Source: CAYOPZ01 sp964406005
GTDB taxonomy: Bacteria; Bacteroidota; Bacteroidia; Bacteroidales; SM23-62
DNA: 60,034 nt
Assembly: GCA_964406005.1 (NCBI GenBank)
Contig: CAYOPZ010000020.1
Span: 1-60,034 of the forward strand
Reading direction: 5' to 3'
Made by a program: the position numbers and the translations under genes. Shown one piece after another: positions 1-9,503 of this stretch; position 1 is the first letter of the stretch, and each line of letters starts with the position of its first letter. The notes under the pieces are model-generated. The model was not told the DNA's origin, did not search any database, and saw only the letters and a list, made by a program, of their open reading frames with translations.

Positions 1-370
1 TACGGGATCAATGCTCACGCGCGCTGTGGGCTCTACCCATACGACCGCCGTGTCAATGTCCCCGCTACATTTCTCTACATCATCATTGTCCCACGTGTAG
101 GGCGTGATGATAAACAGTACCTCCTGCGCCGCGTCATTCGTGTTGCTGATGCTGTCGGTGATCGTAAATCCAGGGGCAAGATCATACTGGCTCCCGCTGG
201 TCACATCTACACCGCCCGGAGCATCTACCGTGTACTTGAACCGTACCGCGTTGGTGGCCGTCGTCGGTGTCGTCAGCGTGATGCCTACACGAGACTCGTT
301 ACAGATCGTATCCTGTACGGGATCAATGCTCACGCGCGCTGTGGGCTCTACCCATACGACCGCCGTGTCA
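1..370. repeat. Direct repeat, 55 bp identical at 1-55 and 316-370 (period 315 bp)
   Basis: Bases 1-55 and 316-370 are identical. The 315-bp offset equals 105 codons, so these are successive protein repeat units in the same frame of the minus-strand gene. Identity stops after base 55/370. The left copy is cut by the window edge, so the array probably continues outside. Confidence 0.95.
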
Positions 371-3300
371 GCTATTCCTTCACAACTTGAGGGGCCAGGA
401 CCGGTCGGAATGATCCTGTAGATAACAGAATCGTAATTACTGGTCGGGTTGGTAAGAGTCTGTTTGATCGTATCGCCATCTAGTGTGGTGGAGGCACCTG
501 TAATGTTTCCCGTATATAACAGATCAAGAGCAAATGTGGTTCCCGTAACATCACTGGTAAGGACTATATAGGTCGTTTCATTGTTGCACAGCGTGTCTTC
601 CGAAGGCGTCGCTGTGGCAGTTGGCAGGGGATTCACGATCCAGGATTCTTCATCTACATTGGAACTGCAACCTCCTCCACTGCAATCTCGCCGGCTTTGT
701 ACCCTGTTTGTACCTGTTACCGCCGTAAAAACAGGTATCGTCGCAGACCATCCGCTCCATGAACCTCCGTCATCCGTTGAGTACCGGTATTCATCAGTAC
801 AGCTACCTGATCCGCCACTCCCCGGTGTACTCACTGTAATCGTCAGGGTATCTCCTTCACAAACCTCGGCCAAATCCGGTGACTTCGTTATGTCGGGGGC
901 TACAGGCTGGGATGCGATCGTCAACGTGACCGTGGTTGCCGAACTCTCACATCCATTGGTCGTTTGTGTAACATAATAAGTATAAGCGCCAACAGCGGTA
1001 TGTCCTGTCGGAAAGGAATCTCCGAGATGGACAAGATTCGTAAGGCCGGCATCATCATACCACCGGATATAAGAACCCGTGGCGGTTAAATCGGGTACGG
1101 TTGTTCCGTAACATACATTCACATCCGATGCCGAAGGAACGGTTGGCAGGGGATTGACCTTCTGTGTCTGACTCGCGTCGGCCGAACAACCGTTGCCATC
1201 GGTATATGTATAAGTAATAAGATGATCTCCCGCACCGGCAACAGAGGGATCGAACTCAGGACTTGTGGTAATACCTGTCCCGGAATACATTCCACCTAAG
1301 GGATATCCTCCCGTCATATCAAATGCAGCCTCATCTTCACATACTGCAGGTAAATAACTGTTGGAAGTCTCCCCTGAAACAGAATAAAAGGTCCCTGGTG
1401 AATTCTGATTGTAATACTCGGTAGCGATCCAGTCCGGAGAGCGAAGGTTGTCGGAAACCCTTAATTCATCAATCCTTCCATTAAAATAAAAGTCAGATTG
1501 AAATGGTTCTCTGCCGATTTTAGTTGTGCCTGTTGAAGTGCCCAGGACACCATCAGTTGTATAGGGTCTGTCAACACCGCCGTTAACAAACGTATACAAA
1601 GTATCTCCGTCATCGGAATAAGCCCCCACTACATAGTACCAGGTACCTGTTGTGAATGTTGTCCCACCGGGAGCATCCCTGTTTAGGAAAGGCTGATTTG
1701 AAGAATTCCTGACTTCAAATTCAAGCTTATTATTTGTATAAAGTCCGAATTTATATCCGCCGTTAATATCATCCTGATTACCAATAATTTTCTGGTCGAT
1801 GTCAAGCGAATTCAAATAAACCCACGCAGAGATTGTAAGTTTCCCGGTGATATCCAGATCAGATGAATACGGGGTTATATCTGCATATTGACCGGAAGTC
1901 CGAATAAATATCCTCGCATTCGCAATCTTTCCTGTAATATCGCTTGTACCATTATTCGTTGCATCATGAGAATAAACTGTGCCGTCATTCAAATCCCCGT
2001 TAAAATGCCAGACCCCTTTATAATGATTATCCCAGGTATAAACGCTGGATTGGTCGGAAGTAACTGCTTCATTCCCATACAACATTTTGATCTCCGTATC
2101 GGATGTTACTGACAGGGACGGAACCTGCACCCAGACGATGAGCTGCCCTGTTGACGCATTATATTGCTCAACCTGATGATTTAACCGGTCATAATTGTCA
2201 TTGGTGAAAATGATATCATAACCATTGGGATTTTCAACATGTCCTCCGTTTCCGGTTGTTCTCAGACTATCATCCGATGCAATACTTATCAATACCGGAA
2301 AATCATTTAGATCGTATGAACCGGAAACCTGGTTATGATCAATCGTAATGGTCTTTTGATATGAATACCCGAATGTAACGGTCGGCAGGGAATTTACAGT
2401 TGTGGTAATTCCTGCAGTGGTATCCTGACAACCCCCTTCATTTGCTACCACAGCCGTGACTTCCTGTCCATCCGTAAGGCTGGTTGTTACATAAGTGTCC
2501 GATGATCCGGGGCCCTGAACGGAACCTCCATCCACAAAAAATTCATAAGTCACACCCCCGCCAGCTGTAAATGTCACCTCATCGCCATCACAGATGATAT
2601 TATCGGCATCACTGCTGATAAGTGTTCCGGTCGGAAAATCATATACCGTTACTGTAATATCATCGCTTCCCGTGCATCCTTTGCTGTCTGTTACGGTATA
2701 AGTCAAGTCGAATGTACCGTCGGAGGCACTTGTAAAAACAGGAGTCTGAATATTGATATCATCCAGGGAATCTGCATCTGTTCCCGTCCATAAATGGGTT
2801 GTATATACACCGGTACCACCTGAAGGATTACCGTCAAGGCTCAATCCTGTTCCCTCACAAGCTAAAGCAGGGTCAGGAGTGATTCCTGCGATCGGAGGAA
2901 CACCCACTCCCACGGTGATATAATCGCCATCGCTGATATCAAAGTTCGTTAATTCATACTCATTTCCACCCGCCGAGGCAAGATCATATACCGTGGCACC
3001 GGCGGTAAAATCCCCGTCAGCATCGACCAGGATCACCTTTCTTGAGCAGTTAGTCAGGTCTGCAGGCAAGGATGAAAAATCTATTGTAACCGTTACTGTT
3101 CCGACATCGCCTGTTTCATCGAATCTCCATTCCCGTTCAATTCTCCGTATGCTGTCGCCTGGCGGAGCTTCTGTCGTTGTCCAATCTGAAAATGATCCGT
3201 TGTCATGTCCGAACAGTAAATAGTCACCGTCTCCAAGCGAGGAGGGCGTATCGATCTGAACCATACCGGCAGATTGTGCTGCGGTATTCTGGTTGGATGC

Positions 3301-4173
3301 ATCTACCCTGCCAATCCCTGATACATCATAATAGTGGGTGGATTCGTAACTGAAATGGTCGTTCCCTGATGCCGCAATACTAATCCCATACTTTGCAGAT
3401 AAATAGTTTTCGACAATGATGTGTTCCGCTGAATTAAGCTGCTTGTCATAGATGATCATTTCAGCTATATAACCATTCATATAGTTGGTTCCTGCGGATC
3501 CATTCCACCTCCGACCAACATTAAGTGTATTGGGTGCACTAATTGAACCGGGCGATCCTGATGGTGTTAATGTTTGAGAAAGTCCGTTCAAATACAACAA
3601 GTGATAAGGACTGCTGGATATATGAAATGCACTGATTATTTTATTTGCGCCGGCAGGAAGTGAATCCTGAGGAGCATCATAATAACCTCCTCCGGTCCAG
3701 CAATAGTAAGAATTATAGGCAACACTATAATCCCTGCTGATTGACGCATTTGCGTCCGTACCACCATTCCCGATATTTAATGCATAAGAATAGGCATCTG
3801 TATTATCAAATCTAAGAACTGTAAAAATTGTAAATGGAGCATTCAATGTTCCGCCGAGAGATCCGGAAAAATACTGATCGTTGTCAGGATCAAAACTGAC
3901 AACCGGAAATCCGTTCAGGGTATTTTCAGAAAATGTGGGCTGGTTGTCTCCGGTTCCCTGCGTTACATCATTCCCATTCCCGGAAACATCTTCCCATGTT
4001 TCAATTGAGCTCCCATCGGTAAGGCCGGTTATTGAATCGGCACGCAACCATAATTCATTGTCCGAACTGTTCCCGACACCACCGGGGCCAGACTGTGCTG
4101 CAGCAGTTGACGGAAAAGCAACAAATACAGCAATTGTGGTTATTCCGTATAGAATGGTCCGATATATCCTCAA
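1..4173 (-). CDS. Large secreted repeat/LamG adhesin-like protein, 3' end off the window
   Basis: Open for 1391 codons and still open at base 1. The N-terminus reads as a signal peptide (RIYRTILYGITTIAVFVAF, then STAAAQ). The best start I see is TTG at 4173; there is no in-frame ATG upstream, so the start is uncertain. Domains in order: a LamG/concanavalin-like domain (about residues 30-240), a linker, PKD-like segments rich in CxGxxVTFT-type motifs (about 420-590), a DUF2341 domain beginning YSYQKTITIDHN (about 600-710), a second LamG domain (about 715-910), then PKD/SprB-like repeats with paired cysteines. The last part contains a repeat of 105 residues, VVWVEPTARVSIDPVQDTIC. This is the usual make-up of T9SS-exported Bacteroidota surface proteins, but the sorting domain would lie beyond the edge, so export by T9SS is inferred. 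The ligand is unknown. Confidence 0.8.
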   Translation of the reverse strand, partial: MRIYRTILYGITTIAVFVAFPSTAAAQSGPGGVGNSSDNELWLRADSITGLTDGSSIETWEDVSGNGNDVTQGTGDNQPTFSENTLNGFPVVSFDPDNDQYFSGSLGGTLNAPFTIFTVLRFDNTDAYSYALNIGNGGTDANASISRDYSVAYNSYYCWTGGGYYDAPQDSLPAGANKIISAFHISSSPYHLLYLNGLSQTLTPSGSPGSISAPNTLNVGRRWNGSAGTNYMNGYIAEMIIYDKQLNSAEHIIVENYLSAKYGISIAASGNDHFSYESTHYYDVSGIGRVDASNQNTAAQSAGMVQIDTPSSLGDGDYLLFGHDNGSFSDWTTTEAPPGDSIRRIEREWRFDETGDVGTVTVTIDFSSLPADLTNCSRKVILVDADGDFTAGATVYDLASAGGNEYELTNFDISDGDYITVGVGVPPIAGITPDPALACEGTGLSLDGNPSGGTGVYTTHLWTGTDADSLDDINIQTPVFTSASDGTFDLTYTVTDSKGCTGSDDITVTVYDFPTGTLISSDADNIICDGDEVTFTAGGGVTYEFFVDGGSVQGPGSSDTYVTTSLTDGQEVTAVVANEGGCQDTTAGITTTVNSLPTVTFGYSYQKTITIDHNQVSGSYDLNDFPVLISIASDDSLRTTGNGGHVENPNGYDIIFTNDNYDRLNHQVEQYNASTGQLIVWVQVPSLSVTSDTEIKMLYGNEAVTSDQSSVYTWDNHYKGVWHFNGDLNDGTVYSHDATNNGTSDITGKIANARIFIRTSGQYADITPYSSDLDITGKLTISAWVYLNSLDIDQKIIGNQDDINGGYKFGLYTNNKLEFEVRNSSNQPFLNRDAPGGTTFTTGTWYYVVGAYSDDGDTLYTFVNGGVDRPYTTDGVLGTSTGTTKIGREPFQSDFYFNGRIDELRVSDNLRSPDWIATEYYNQNSPGTFYSVSGETSNSYLPAVCEDEAAFDMTGGYPLGGMYSGTGITTSPEFDPSVAGAGDHLITYTYTDGNGCSADASQTQKVNPLPTVPSASDVNVCYGTTVPDLTATGSYIRWYDDAGLTNLVHLGDSFPTGHTAVGAYTYYVTQTTNGCESSATTVTLTIASQPVAPDITKSPDLAEVCEGDTLTITVSTPGSGGSGSCTDEYRYSTDDGGSWSGWSATIPVFTAVTGTNRVQSRRDCSGGGCSSNVDEESWIVNPLPTATATPSEDTLCNNETTYIVLTSDVTGTTFALDLLYTGNITGASTTLDGDTIKQTLTNPTSNYDSVIYRIIPTGPGPSSCEGIADTAVVWVEPTARVSIDPVQDTICNESRVGITLTTPTTATNAVRFKYTVDAPGGVDVTSGSQYDLAPGFTITDSISNTNDAAQEVLFIITPYTWDNDDVEKCSGDIDTAVVWVEPTARVSIDPV

Positions 4174-4601
4174 TTCCGATACAGGCCGTATTAAACGAAA
4201 AACAGCAGAATGAATCAGTGGCGATATGTCAAGTTTAGTTGTGATCGGTTAATTATCAGTATATAAACAATAAAATTCCCTCTCGATCTTTTTTTCTTTT
4301 TTTTTAAGATCGACGGAACCATTTAAAATATTTTCGGGGTCCGCAACAACCCCTTTCAGGATCTGCGGACCCTGCTCATTTACAAGTCTTTATTATGACC
4401 CAAAATCTGCTCTCCGGGTTGCATTTCCCGGGTCCTTTTTCGGGTCCATAACGGAGTTTAAAATACAACTCCATATAATTCCTCTATATATACCTGATAA
4501 TGAATAGCTTTAAAAGGGCTTAAATTATATGATTTGTACGAGTGGTACAATAAAAAGTTGTCTAACAATTATGAAAAAACAATTTACTGTCAAACCGGGA
4601 C
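4174..4601. other. Non-coding region between recO and the large surface gene
   Basis: No credible gene on either strand. It holds an inverted repeat TTGTAC-N5-GTACAA at 4534-4550, a strong hairpin at 4337-4372 and an A/T-tract hairpin CGATCTT/AAGATCG at 4284-4312 with a 15-base loop. Direct copies of CGGGTCC lie near 4428-4446. The region must carry the end of the recO transcript and the promoter of the downstream surface gene, but I see no clear TAnnTTTG box. Confidence 0.6.
4337..4372 (-). terminator. Hairpin downstream of recO
   Basis: Perfect 9-bp stem GGGTCCGCA (4337-4345) / TGCGGACCC (4364-4372) with an 18-base loop. Read on the minus strand it lies after recO and about 165 bases before the surface-gene start. 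The following bases are A/T-rich but not a clean U tract, so it is either a terminator for the recO operon or a structured leader. Confidence 0.4.
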
Positions 4602-5330
4602 CTATTCCCTGAATATTTCGTGCAGAACGGTCAGGGATCTTATTTTTCCAAAACCGTGAAGGTGCAGCCTGTAAAAATCCATCATATATTCAAGGAATCG
4701 CATTCTAATATCCTGATTTATAGATATTTCTGAAATATTGTTGAATGTGGCGCCAAGCAGCCGGTGCAGAAGAAACGAATTGTCCGTATCAAAAAAATCC
4801 GGATGCAGGTTGAAAGATCCGGTAAATTGTCCGTTCCGCATATCAAATCCGTTATTTTCCTTGCTGAAATTGTCTTCAGGGTAAAAACCCAGGTATTTCG
4901 TGAGCCGGACCAGGAAAACAAGGTGAAAGTTCCGGGTATCTTCTCCGGATATATCAAGTATCTGAAAACTGCTCTCCAGGAAGTCAAACAATCCCCGGGC
5001 CGGGTCTTCTTCTCTGAGAGCCCTGTAAAGCACCTCGGCCAGGAACATGGCCTGGCTGCCCCTGTAAGGATCAAAAGGTATCCTTCGGTATGGAATATAA
5101 TTCCGGATCTCTTTCAGTCTCTGCAGGTCCCGGCCTTCTTTATGGTATACTTCCATTTCCAGCAAAGTCAGGGGCTGCAACAGGTTGCTCCTGAACCTGG
5201 AATTCTTCCCCTTGATGCTGTTCACAAGGTAAGCCTGCCTTCCGAAAAGATCCGTGTAAACGTACAGGATGGCACTGCTTTCCCTGTATTTTACATGATG
5301 CAGAACGATTCCCCTGACTCTATGTATCAT
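4602..5330 (-). CDS. recO: DNA repair protein RecO
   Basis: Protein of 242 residues, normal for RecO. The N-terminal OB fold is recognisable (RGIVLHHVKYRESSAILYVYT, then FGRQAYLVNSIKGKNS). A helical C-terminal domain follows, with the family's FLVRLTKYLGFYP segment. RecO works with RecR to load RecA on SSB-coated single-stranded DNA in the RecF recombination pathway. The zinc cysteines found in some RecO proteins are absent. It lies 108 bases downstream of porZ on the same strand and is probably co-transcribed with it. Start ATG at 5330. Confidence 0.93.
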   Translation of the reverse strand: MIHRVRGIVLHHVKYRESSAILYVYTDLFGRQAYLVNSIKGKNSRFRSNLLQPLTLLEMEVYHKEGRDLQRLKEIRNYIPYRRIPFDPYRGSQAMFLAEVLYRALREEDPARGLFDFLESSFQILDISGEDTRNFHLVFLVRLTKYLGFYPEDNFSKENNGFDMRNGQFTGSFNLHPDFFDTDNSFLLHRLLGATFNNISEISINQDIRMRFLEYMMDFYRLHLHGFGKIRSLTVLHEIFRE

Positions 5331-5438
5331 CTGATATGCCTGAGTAGTTAAATCTGGGGAAAATATGGGAAATTTGCAATAAGCTGCAGGATAAAGTCCG
5401 GCGGATGGTTTCAGGCAAGGAAAGAAAAACGGCAGTTG

Positions 5439-7751
5439 TCAATGGATCACAAGAAGCTTGGCAATATGTGTTTGTGAACCGTCTTCGTTGGTGCAAAAGA
5501 TCATATAAACCCCGGTCTGAACCCGGTCGCCTGAGAATGTTCTTCCGTCCCATATTGCCTGTCCCCCGAGAGAATTGGTTTCATAGACAAGATTGCCGCC
5601 GATGTCCGTAATCTTAACATTGACATTGCCGACCAGCCCCGTAATCACAATATCTCCGGTATGATTTTCCCTGACCGGATTGGGGTATACATAGACATCA
5701 TCGAAGGATTCCCTGCCTTCGATGGCAGTGCTCTTATAGGAAATCAAACCCGCATCGGTAGCTATATAGACGTTCCCGTTATCACCATTGATGGCAATGT
5801 CCATGATGTTATTTGAAAGCAGGGGGCTGTTCTCTGCTGTAAAATGATGAATCTCTTCAAGGCCGTCTTCCGATAAAAGAAAAACCCCGGCTTTTGCTGT
5901 TCCTATCCACTTGCGGTTTGCCCCGTCAATGGCTATGGCGGTAACCCTTTCATTCTGCAGCAGTATATCCGCAAGCCCCGACCCGTCGTTTCGCGGGACG
6001 ATGATCCTCTGCCCGTAAAACCTTTCTTCTTCAAAAACCATGGACGGATTGTAATACACCACAATGCCCGTTTCCGTCCCCACCCAGATAACCCCATCTT
6101 TATCCTCCGCAAATGAATATACCTGGTTGTCGATGGTCACTCCGTCAGCATCCACGACATCGAATTTCCTGTACCGGTCGTCTGAAATGTCATCAAGGGT
6201 GCCGTTAACAGTAAAGGCGAAAAGCCCCTGATTCCGGGGACACAGTATCCACTTGTGGTCGTTCCGGGTATTGATGATCCTGCCCAGGGTACTTACATCC
6301 AGCTGTCCATCCATATCGTAACTGGCCCATTGTCCGTTTGCTTTCCTGACGGAAACGGGTTCTGCAACCCCCGTATTTGTAACCCAGAGGTTCCGGTCCC
6401 TGTCGAAGACCGTTCCGCCCAACCGGTAATAAATTTCATTGGTATCTGACTCGACATCAATGCTCTGAAGGGTACTGTTGTCAGCCCTGAAGACCTGTAT
6501 AAGTTCGCCGTTGCGGTATTCCAGGAGTCCGTATCCCCAGGAGGCTACAAATACATGGTATTTATCCGCAGGGTCTGTGGTAACCTGGATAAGGTCCCTG
6601 TATTCAACGCTGCTGGACCCATGCCATTCACCCTGGTCCATCACATTTAATTCAGCATGGTTAAATGTATTGTTCCAGGCGCTTGTGACACCGCCTGCCA
6701 CCGTATAAACAATGTTATCCATGATGGAAACCGACATGACCTCGTTGCTCAGAGGGCCATTGGGAAGGATTGTGGTGACATTCTCCCCCTCTGCACGTAC
6801 CATCCCGGAGAATCTGTCCGCCACCCAGAGTATGTTGTCCTGGTCCTCAATAGCATAACCCGGACCGGACAGGATGAGATCACGGACTTTATTCCGGCCG
6901 GCATCATACAATGAAACGTGGTTGCCTTTAACCACGACCAGCTTGTCATTACTTTTGCCGAGCTGTGAAATATGACCTGTTTCAGGGCCCTGAAAGCTAT
7001 GCCATGAACCCGATTCATAATAATAAAGGGAATCCGCATCCCCGGATTCGTTTCCCAGGCTTGTATAGAGACTGCCCCCGAACCAGGTTATGGCGTTATA
7101 TATCCCCCCTGGATAAGGAAGGTCCTGGATCCTTGACCAGTTATTGTAATCGATCAGATTCGGACTGTTGATGTCCGCCCTGAATACTCCCTGTTCTGTG
7201 GCCGCATACAGCCAGGTTCCGTCAAATGCCATGTCATATACATTGCTCTGGCCTCCATTCTCGCCAATGTAGTATGTATCCAGGATCTCCCGTTTCTCAA
7301 GGTTCAGGACAACAATCCCGAAACCGCAGGACAGGTAAGCAAAATCGCCAACGACCATTAAATTATTTATGGTCTTATTGCCTGTGAGCTGTTTTCTTTT
7401 TATATCCGGCATATTATATACCTCTGCGCCTTCAATCAGGTCAATATTGGCATTCCTGTAACCCACGATGAGAATGCCCCTGTCCCCGGCGTAGACAACG
7501 GAAGAGACTTCCTGGTCCGAAAGACCCTCAACCTTGGTATGTATACCGACCGTATGGTCGTTCCTGTCATAAAAGAACAACCCGCTTTTTGTCGCACAGT
7601 AAATCCCCTTGCCGGCATCGGCGACCTGCACTGCTTCCGCGAAGGACAGATGTGATTTCCAGTTCCCTATAAGCTGTTGACCTTCAACAAGGAAAACCGG
7701 ATGCAGTAAGACAGGCAGTAATAAGATGTATTGTATCCTGATGCTTCTCAT
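5439..7751 (-). CDS. porZ: T9SS component PorZ-like double beta-propeller protein
   Basis: Protein of 770 residues, close to the roughly 776 of Porphyromonas gingivalis PorZ. It has a signal peptide (residues 1-24, ending VEGQQ), then two beta-propeller regions built from two-component-regulator-propeller strands (for example GKGIYCATKSGLFFYD, DKDGVIWVGTETGIVVY, ANRKWIGTAKAGVFLL). The C-terminus is a T9SS type A-like domain starting at VYVYPNPVRENH and ending AKLLVIH. In P. gingivalis PorZ is a surface T9SS part that binds anionic LPS and helps the sortase PorU attach cargo. The assignment rests on length, domain order and position beside recO. It has no membrane-spanning sensor part or output domain, which argues against a two-component sensor. 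Confidence 0.82.
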   Translation of the reverse strand: MRSIRIQYILLLPVLLHPVFLVEGQQLIGNWKSHLSFAEAVQVADAGKGIYCATKSGLFFYDRNDHTVGIHTKVEGLSDQEVSSVVYAGDRGILIVGYRNANIDLIEGAEVYNMPDIKRKQLTGNKTINNLMVVGDFAYLSCGFGIVVLNLEKREILDTYYIGENGGQSNVYDMAFDGTWLYAATEQGVFRADINSPNLIDYNNWSRIQDLPYPGGIYNAITWFGGSLYTSLGNESGDADSLYYYESGSWHSFQGPETGHISQLGKSNDKLVVVKGNHVSLYDAGRNKVRDLILSGPGYAIEDQDNILWVADRFSGMVRAEGENVTTILPNGPLSNEVMSVSIMDNIVYTVAGGVTSAWNNTFNHAELNVMDQGEWHGSSSVEYRDLIQVTTDPADKYHVFVASWGYGLLEYRNGELIQVFRADNSTLQSIDVESDTNEIYYRLGGTVFDRDRNLWVTNTGVAEPVSVRKANGQWASYDMDGQLDVSTLGRIINTRNDHKWILCPRNQGLFAFTVNGTLDDISDDRYRKFDVVDADGVTIDNQVYSFAEDKDGVIWVGTETGIVVYYNPSMVFEEERFYGQRIIVPRNDGSGLADILLQNERVTAIAIDGANRKWIGTAKAGVFLLSEDGLEEIHHFTAENSPLLSNNIMDIAINGDNGNVYIATDAGLISYKSTAIEGRESFDDVYVYPNPVRENHTGDIVITGLVGNVNVKITDIGGNLVYETNSLGGQAIWDGRTFSGDRVQTGVYMIFCTNEDGSQTHIAKLLVIH

Positions 7752-7803
7752 GAGAATACGGATGGCATTCCTACACGGGTAATAGTACGATGAATCCCCT
7801 GAC

Positions 7804-8412
7804 TTATTGTATCGAATTGACCTGAAGGAAACGGACCAGCCCGGATATGGCCCGTGCCCTGTGACTTAACCTGTTTTTTTCTTCAGGAGGCATTTCAGCA
7901 AACGTATGCCGGCATCCATCAGGCAGGAAAACCGGGTCGTATCCGAATCCATTGCTACCCCTTTTTTGGCCGGTAATGATTCCCTCGACAATCCCTTCGA
8001 AAAAATGTTCCTTCCCGGCAAAGACCAGACAAATCACGGTACGGAATCTTGCCCTGCGCCCGGATTTCCCTTCCAGTTGTTTAAGCAACTTACGGACATT
8101 CGCTTCGGAGGCCGTCTCGTGGCTGAGCCGGTCTCCCGTCATTTCCGCGAATCTTGCAGAATATACACCCGGAGCTCCCTGCAGGCAGTCAACTTCGAGA
8201 CCCGTATCATCCGCAAAACAACTTTTATTAAAAACATTATAAATATGCCAGGCCTTCTGGGATGCATTTCCTTCAAGTGTTTCCTGTTCCTCGGGCACCG
8301 GGTCAAAAAACTTCAGATGATCAAGGTTCAAAATCCTGTATTTCCCTTCCAGAATGGCACTGATCTCCGCGAATTTATGAAGATTATGCGTTGCAAATAT
8401 GAGTTCCTCCAT
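7804..8412 (-). CDS. rdgB: XTP/dITP diphosphatase (RdgB/HAM1 family)
   Basis: Protein of 202 residues with the family's substrate motif at the start (MEELIFATHNLHKFAEI), the central FADDTGLEVDCLQGAPGVYSAR segment with the metal-binding acidic residues, and GFGYDPVFLPDG plus the C-terminal LSHRARA. The enzyme hydrolyses inosine and xanthosine triphosphates to monophosphates and so keeps deaminated purines out of DNA and RNA. It lies upstream of porZ and recO on the same strand, and could form one transcript with these genes. Confidence 0.95.
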   Translation of the reverse strand: MEELIFATHNLHKFAEISAILEGKYRILNLDHLKFFDPVPEEQETLEGNASQKAWHIYNVFNKSCFADDTGLEVDCLQGAPGVYSARFAEMTGDRLSHETASEANVRKLLKQLEGKSGRRARFRTVICLVFAGKEHFFEGIVEGIITGQKRGSNGFGYDPVFLPDGCRHTFAEMPPEEKNRLSHRARAISGLVRFLQVNSIQ

Positions 8413-8433
8413 GGATTCTGATTAAAAAGACAA

Positions 8434-8471
8434 AACCGCAAAGCCCTCAGAAAACATTTGACTTTGCGGTT
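8434..8471 (-). terminator. Rho-independent terminator after the usp gene
   Basis: Perfect 10-bp stem AACCGCAAAG (8434-8443) / CTTTGCGGTT (8462-8471) with an 18-base loop. On the minus strand the stem is followed by a T-rich run (TTTTGTCTTTTT). It lies between usp (ends 8496) and rdgB (starts 8412) and separates the two transcripts. Confidence 0.8.
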
Positions 8472-8495
8472 CCGTAATAAATTCCTTCAGCGATA

Positions 8496-9341
8496 TCAGC
8501 CACCCATTCCCCTGAATCCGCTGGCAATCTTTCCCGGCCTGGGATTAATGCACATCACAGGGATCTGGTATTTATTGGAAATGATGATCTGTTCATTGGC
8601 ACCCAGTACATAATCTGCAAGATTAATGTCCTTTGTGGTCATTATCAGCAGCAGGTCTGCATTGATTTCATGTGCAAATTCTATGACCTCATGGGTAAAG
8701 TCCGTTTTGTCATGTGTGGCGGTATGTATTTCATAAGGAATTTCATTGCCTCTCAGGAATTTCTCGGTAAAAACCAGATTGGACTGAACTCCTTTTCTGA
8801 ATTTCTTATCCGTCACCTTATCCTTAATGATGTAAAATTTCGAATTATACAACCTTCCGATATGGTAAATCCAGTTGATCTTCTCCTTGTTCTCTCTCCT
8901 GAAATCCAGCGGGAACACAATTTTCTCAAATCCATGTGAAGTAGGAGGAGCCTGCACGACGATAAAGGGAACCTTTGACCCGGCTATTACTTTCAGGGCC
9001 CAGCTTCCTATAAGTTTCTGCATTCCTTTCATACCGTGCGTACCCATGATTACCATTTCCGCATGGACCTCATTCGCAATTTCCGAGATGGTGGTGAATA
9101 TGGTACCTTCCCTGACAACGGCACTCACTTTTACATCGGACTTCTTCTCCGTGTCCTGTGCCCGGGCGTCCAGCTTCTTTTGAGCATCAGGCACTTCCTT
9201 TTCTTTCTTGACAATATGTATAAGCGATACTTCGGTATTCAACAGCTTTGCCAGACTTACCCCGTGATCAAGAGCAAATTCGGATTTTTCGGTAAAATCC
9301 CAGGTAACAATTACGGGTCTTTTGGCTTGTTTTGTTTCCAT
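8496..9341 (-). CDS. Universal stress protein, two UspA domains
   Basis: Protein of 281 residues with two tandem UspA domains. The first (about 1-140) starts PVIVTWDFTEKSEFALDHGVSLA and contains the nucleotide-loop motif GTHGMKGMQKLIGS, one residue shorter between the glycines than the classic G2XG9XG(S/T) pattern. The second (about 145-265) is degenerate and lacks a clear nucleotide motif. Cytoplasmic; the family is induced by stress and starvation, and its exact partner is not known. It is transcribed divergently from the cyclase gene at 9504 and closed by a terminator at 8434-8471, so it looks like a single-gene unit. Confidence 0.9.
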   Translation of the reverse strand: METKQAKRPVIVTWDFTEKSEFALDHGVSLAKLLNTEVSLIHIVKKEKEVPDAQKKLDARAQDTEKKSDVKVSAVVREGTIFTTISEIANEVHAEMVIMGTHGMKGMQKLIGSWALKVIAGSKVPFIVVQAPPTSHGFEKIVFPLDFRRENKEKINWIYHIGRLYNSKFYIIKDKVTDKKFRKGVQSNLVFTEKFLRGNEIPYEIHTATHDKTDFTHEVIEFAHEINADLLLIMTTKDINLADYVLGANEQIIISNKYQIPVMCINPRPGKIASGFRGMGG

Positions 9342-9454
9342 ATGCGATATTCCTTTTATATTGAGAACAGATTATTTATTATCGACAATATCCAGAATAA
9401 AAAAATCTAATATTCGAAAAAATCTTTACCTTCAGGAGCTTATTACGAATTTCA

Positions 9455-9462
9455 TAAATTTG
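9455..9462 (+). promoter_or_regulatory. Candidate -7 box TAAATTTG for the cyclase gene
   Basis: Matches the Bacteroidota -7 consensus TAnnTTTG, 41 bases before the ATG at 9504. No convincing -33 TTG is seen at the usual distance. Confidence 0.4.
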
Positions 9463-9503
9463 CCTGTGCAGGTCTTTTCCCCAAATGTTGACAAAGACAA
9501 GTT

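Noticed and set aside
4764..5351. A 195-codon plus-strand frame opposite recO
   Set aside because: It is the reverse of a conserved RecO gene and carries no domain.
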